Below, in pieces: positions 60,874 to 64,000 of a stretch of 64,000 bases of DNA (within the stretch, counting starts at the first letter, position 1; each line of letters begins with the position of its first letter). The stretch is from Todiramphus chloris collaris. Lineage: Eukaryota > Chordata > Aves > Coraciiformes > Alcedinidae. Both the position numbers and the translations under genes were made by a program. The notes beneath the pieces are model-generated. The model ran no database searches and was not told the origin of the DNA. It saw nothing but the letters and a program-made list of their open reading frames with translations. Location: assembly GCA_025345505.1 (NCBI GenBank), contig JANVCC010000012.1, positions 10,664,138-10,728,137 of the forward strand, written 5' to 3'.

Positions 60874-62758
60874 TCCCCCTTTTTAAACAATTGTGACCTT
60901 TTCTTGAGAAAATAACAGTTTTTATAAAAGTTCGTTGTTTTTGCCAGATTTGTGATGACCAGGGAAGAAAAGGTCAAGTTCCCACTAAAGCATTTTTCAT
61001 CTGAGTGGTCTTGAGAAGACAGAGAGCTCAGTTCACTGCAAGTGAAATCCCAGAGGTCACCACATCAACCTGAGCATTGGCTGCCACCAGTGACCCAGCT
61101 CCATCCCTCCAGCCCTGATGTCCACTGCCACCGACTCCCAGTCTGCCTCCCCTCCTGCCACAATGCAAAGCAAACCCACCAAAACACAACCTTGCCTGTA
61201 TCATCCTGCTGGAAAGCTCAGTACACAGGAGAGGATCTAACAAAGCAAAAGACCCTTTTTCACACAAAGCAGAAAGCTTTGCTATAAGCTATGGGGTTCT
61301 ATGAGGAAAACTGGACATTGGGCCAAAAAAAATCCCTAATCTTTTCCATCTATCCAAGTGACAGTTGCAATTAGAAGAACCCACGTGGGAAATTATGGTA
61401 TGTGGCAAGGATGTGGTAACATAATCCTCTCAAAAATACTGCTGGTTCCAGCAGGAACTCCTCAGAAGCCCCAGTTGACATCCTCCTCCTCTCCCCAGTT
61501 CTGCCATGCCCCCTTTACCTCTCCCTACATTAGGACACCCCCGTCCACCTCCCTGCTCTGAACAGAGCACTCCCATGCCTTGCACTGGAAACAGCAACAG
61601 CAGGAGGTTTCACAGCTCACTGACCTGAGCCCTGCAGCCTGGAAAACAAAGAAGAAAAGCAGGGGCGAAGAATATAGAAACTTTGATGGAGCAGGGGAAT
61701 GTGGGTATTAAATTGCAGCAGAACATGGATTAAAAGTGGTTGAACATGGTTTCACATGGAAACTCATTCATATCTATTGCTTCTGAAAAGGTATATTTGG
61801 CCAATCTTCTTGTAGCTTCCAGTTTATTTATAGGCTATCCTTTCACTTTTGTTAATGCACAATTATGAAGTGCTGAGAGATAAAGTATTTGCAGCAAATG
61901 GAATTCAAATTGAAAAGGAAAATGCCTCCCAATATCCCATGGAAAATGAGTTCCTGGTGTCTGCAGCAGGAATCTTCTGTTCAGCACCTCTGGATTATAC
62001 ATGAGTTGCAGACCAATGTGCTTTGGCTGATAGAGGAGCCCTTTCTACTGTTACACATCCACCTCTCAGGGTTATTAGAGGAAGGAAAAAGCTTACCAGT
62101 GCATTTAAAAAAAATAACTGGAACATGTGCATGTGAATGTCCTCACTAGAGAACATACTCATGCCAGTCAAAAATCAGTATAAAGAACGTGTAAGCAAAC
62201 AAACATGCTGATTTCAAAAGTCCAGTATACAGAATATGAACAGAAAAATTATGCACATTTGCTGTCTGTTGTCATAGCATTCAACTTGCTTCCAATTAAA
62301 CTTTCTTTTATAAAAAAAATTAGAATAGGGTTTTAATTCAACAGCGTCTCCGGAAAAAGATTTATACTTCATAGCTTCGTATTTATCATGTCGATGGATA
62401 AAAACAAATGAGCATTGTCACATTCTGTCACTGAATAAAATGTCATGAAAGCCAAATGACACATTGAGAATTTACTAATTTTTATTACAGGAGACAGAGA
62501 AACTGTTAAACACAGTTAGGAAAAAAAGTAAAGAAATCAAAACAATGAAATAGAGGCTTTTGGTTTTGTTGGGGTTATTTTTTTTCTTTATTACCTTTAG
62601 AATCCCAACCTCTCCTATTTAATAGCCAGGGAAACAAAGACCTGTCATCCAGTATCTTCATGAATTACAGTCTGACCTGTAAATACAAACCGAGCACTTG
62701 AGAGGATGTTGAGGTGTTGCTATTTTCTATTTAATACTGTTCATGCATTCATGTGCTA

Positions 62759-62805
62759 ATGAAGGTTAAACTAGATGACCCTTCAAGCTACCCTCTACAC
62801 TTTAT
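62759..62805 (+). mobile_element. Possible old CR1 3' fragment
   Basis: GAAGGTTAAACTAGATGACC followed by CTTCAAGCTACC resembles the CR1 3' sequence GGTTGGACTAGATGACC...TTCCAACC. The terminal ATTCTATG units are absent and the stretch is short. Confidence 0.35.
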
Positions 62806-64000
62806 CTGCCAGAGCTATAAAAGGCAAAGAAAATTGGTGCATTTATATTGTGAAAAGAGAAAGATTCCAAACACTGTAATGAAGTAGGGTATTTCTTCTC
62901 ATGTATCATTTCAGCAGCAGTTGTTTACAATGAAAACATTTAGTCAGAACTGGATTTTTATGAGAAGTCCTCATGTGTTACTAATCTTCTGCTGACATCA
63001 GACTGATTCCCCTGGATCTTTAATTTGCTACTGGTGAATCACCCTGCTCATAAAGCAAATTGGCTTGTCCTGACTTTGATTTCCATGTTGATTTTCAGTG
63101 TGGCTTCAGGTATATGCAGGAGTTTACCCTTGAGAAAATTCAGCATAGTCATGCCAGCGCAACCTTCATCCTAAATTAATACACCCAGCCATTGTACAAT
63201 GAAGAAAGTAAAATAAAAAATGGGAGGAATTAATTCTTAAATACTTCCACTCTAGAGCAGCTTTTTTACCTCAAACTCCAAAGTCGGAACCAGATGTAAA
63301 TTTAAGTACAAGGTGGCCCACATAACCTCAGAAGAGAAGCAGACAAAAGTTTCTATCAAACCATATGCTAATCTCCCTCGACTTGCCAGCCTTGCCTTCA
63401 GCCTCCCTAAAAGAACAATTACTCCTCTTTCATACTTCAAATATTCCAGCCCCTTTTTAACCCTCTCAGTCTGAAATACTCCAGAAAAGCCCTCTGTGGA
63501 TTCCCACAAAGAACCTGTACACACAAAAGCAGCTGACTAACGTCACCTCTTTGGATCTCCATAGCCTTCAAAAGTTAAGAGCACGGTCACGAACACAAAT
63601 GGTTGGGTGGCTGAGAAGTGACAAGTTTGGATTAGAAGTGCTATAAGGTAAATATTTAATGAAAACCTTTATAATGCATAGAAAAAAATAAAACTCTCTG
63701 GGGAGAGAAAGCCAACAAAAAATATGGATAGGGAGGCTGGGTTTAGCAAAAGTGTTTCCACTGTTTCACCAAATAATGTTTAGCTGAGATAAACATGACA
63801 TAGCAAATCTTGATATGTCCACTGATCAGCTAGAGAAAGAGGTAATATTACAGAATAAATGGTATTCTCCTCTGGGCAGAGTTGGTAAACAGAAGTTCTT
63901 TGGGGAAGCAAAAAAAAAAGCAAGCACGTCCATTGCAAAGAAATTACAATAAAAACCTCATGTGTTACTATAACATTTCATGATCACACAGGATGAGCCA

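Larger units (their letters stand above)
57284..64000. other. Noncoding, no gene seen
   Basis: AT-rich intergenic sequence to the window edge. It contains an AT/GT simple repeat (59117-59166), an A-rich tract (60836-60873) and a weak CR1-like 3' motif near 62759-62805. The stretch at about 59200-59560 has the low-CpG, homeobox-core-rich (ATTA/TAAT) look of vertebrate conserved noncoding elements, which I cannot confirm. Confidence 0.6.

Overview
The window is vertebrate nuclear DNA and almost certainly avian. It carries several CR1 retroposon 3' ends, in both orientations, with the diagnostic ATTCTATGA-type tail. Introns are compact and interspersed repeats are sparse. The one recognisable gene is PTCHD1 (patched domain-containing 1), complete on the + strand in three coding exons. 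In human this gene is X-linked (Xp22.11) and brain-enriched, and is linked to autism and intellectual disability. The matching segment in birds is autosomal. The species cannot be named from this sequence.

Layout. Bases 1 to about 930 form a GC- and CpG-rich block holding 5' UTR and coding exon 1 (315-665). Intron 1 (666-13856, 13,191 bp) contains two unusual C tracts close to exon 1 and a 26-base G run about 610 bp before exon 2. Exon 2 is 13857-14517. Intron 2 (14518-33194, 18,677 bp) holds a pyrimidine-rich block (about 20430-21130) and three CR1 3' fragments. Exon 3 (33195-34849) carries about 62% of the protein and the stop codon. The joined CDS is 2,667 nt, giving 888 aa plus stop, the same length I recall for human PTCHD1. 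All four splice dinucleotides are canonical, and the phases fit (phase 0 after exon 1; codon 338 split 1+2 between exons 2 and 3).

Downstream of the stop there is a plausible long 3' UTR. The best poly(A) signals are at 40363 and 40487, the latter followed by a U/GU-rich stretch. From about 40.5 kb to 64 kb I see no gene. That part holds old CR1 fragments (about 48.34-49.2 kb and 57.01-57.28 kb are the clearest), a likely MIR-type SINE remnant (about 55.05 kb), simple repeats and unassigned single-copy sequence.

The protein is a 12-span, Patched/Dispatched/NPC1-type membrane protein with a sterol-sensing domain, two large extracellular loops and a C-terminal class I PDZ ligand (ending ITTV). 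No operon, CRISPR, phage or new multigene system is present. The points most worth a second look are an in-frame upstream ATG with no stop back to the window edge, the loss of the RND-type acidic pair in TM4, the extreme homopolymer tracts in intron 1 and the possible long 3' UTR.
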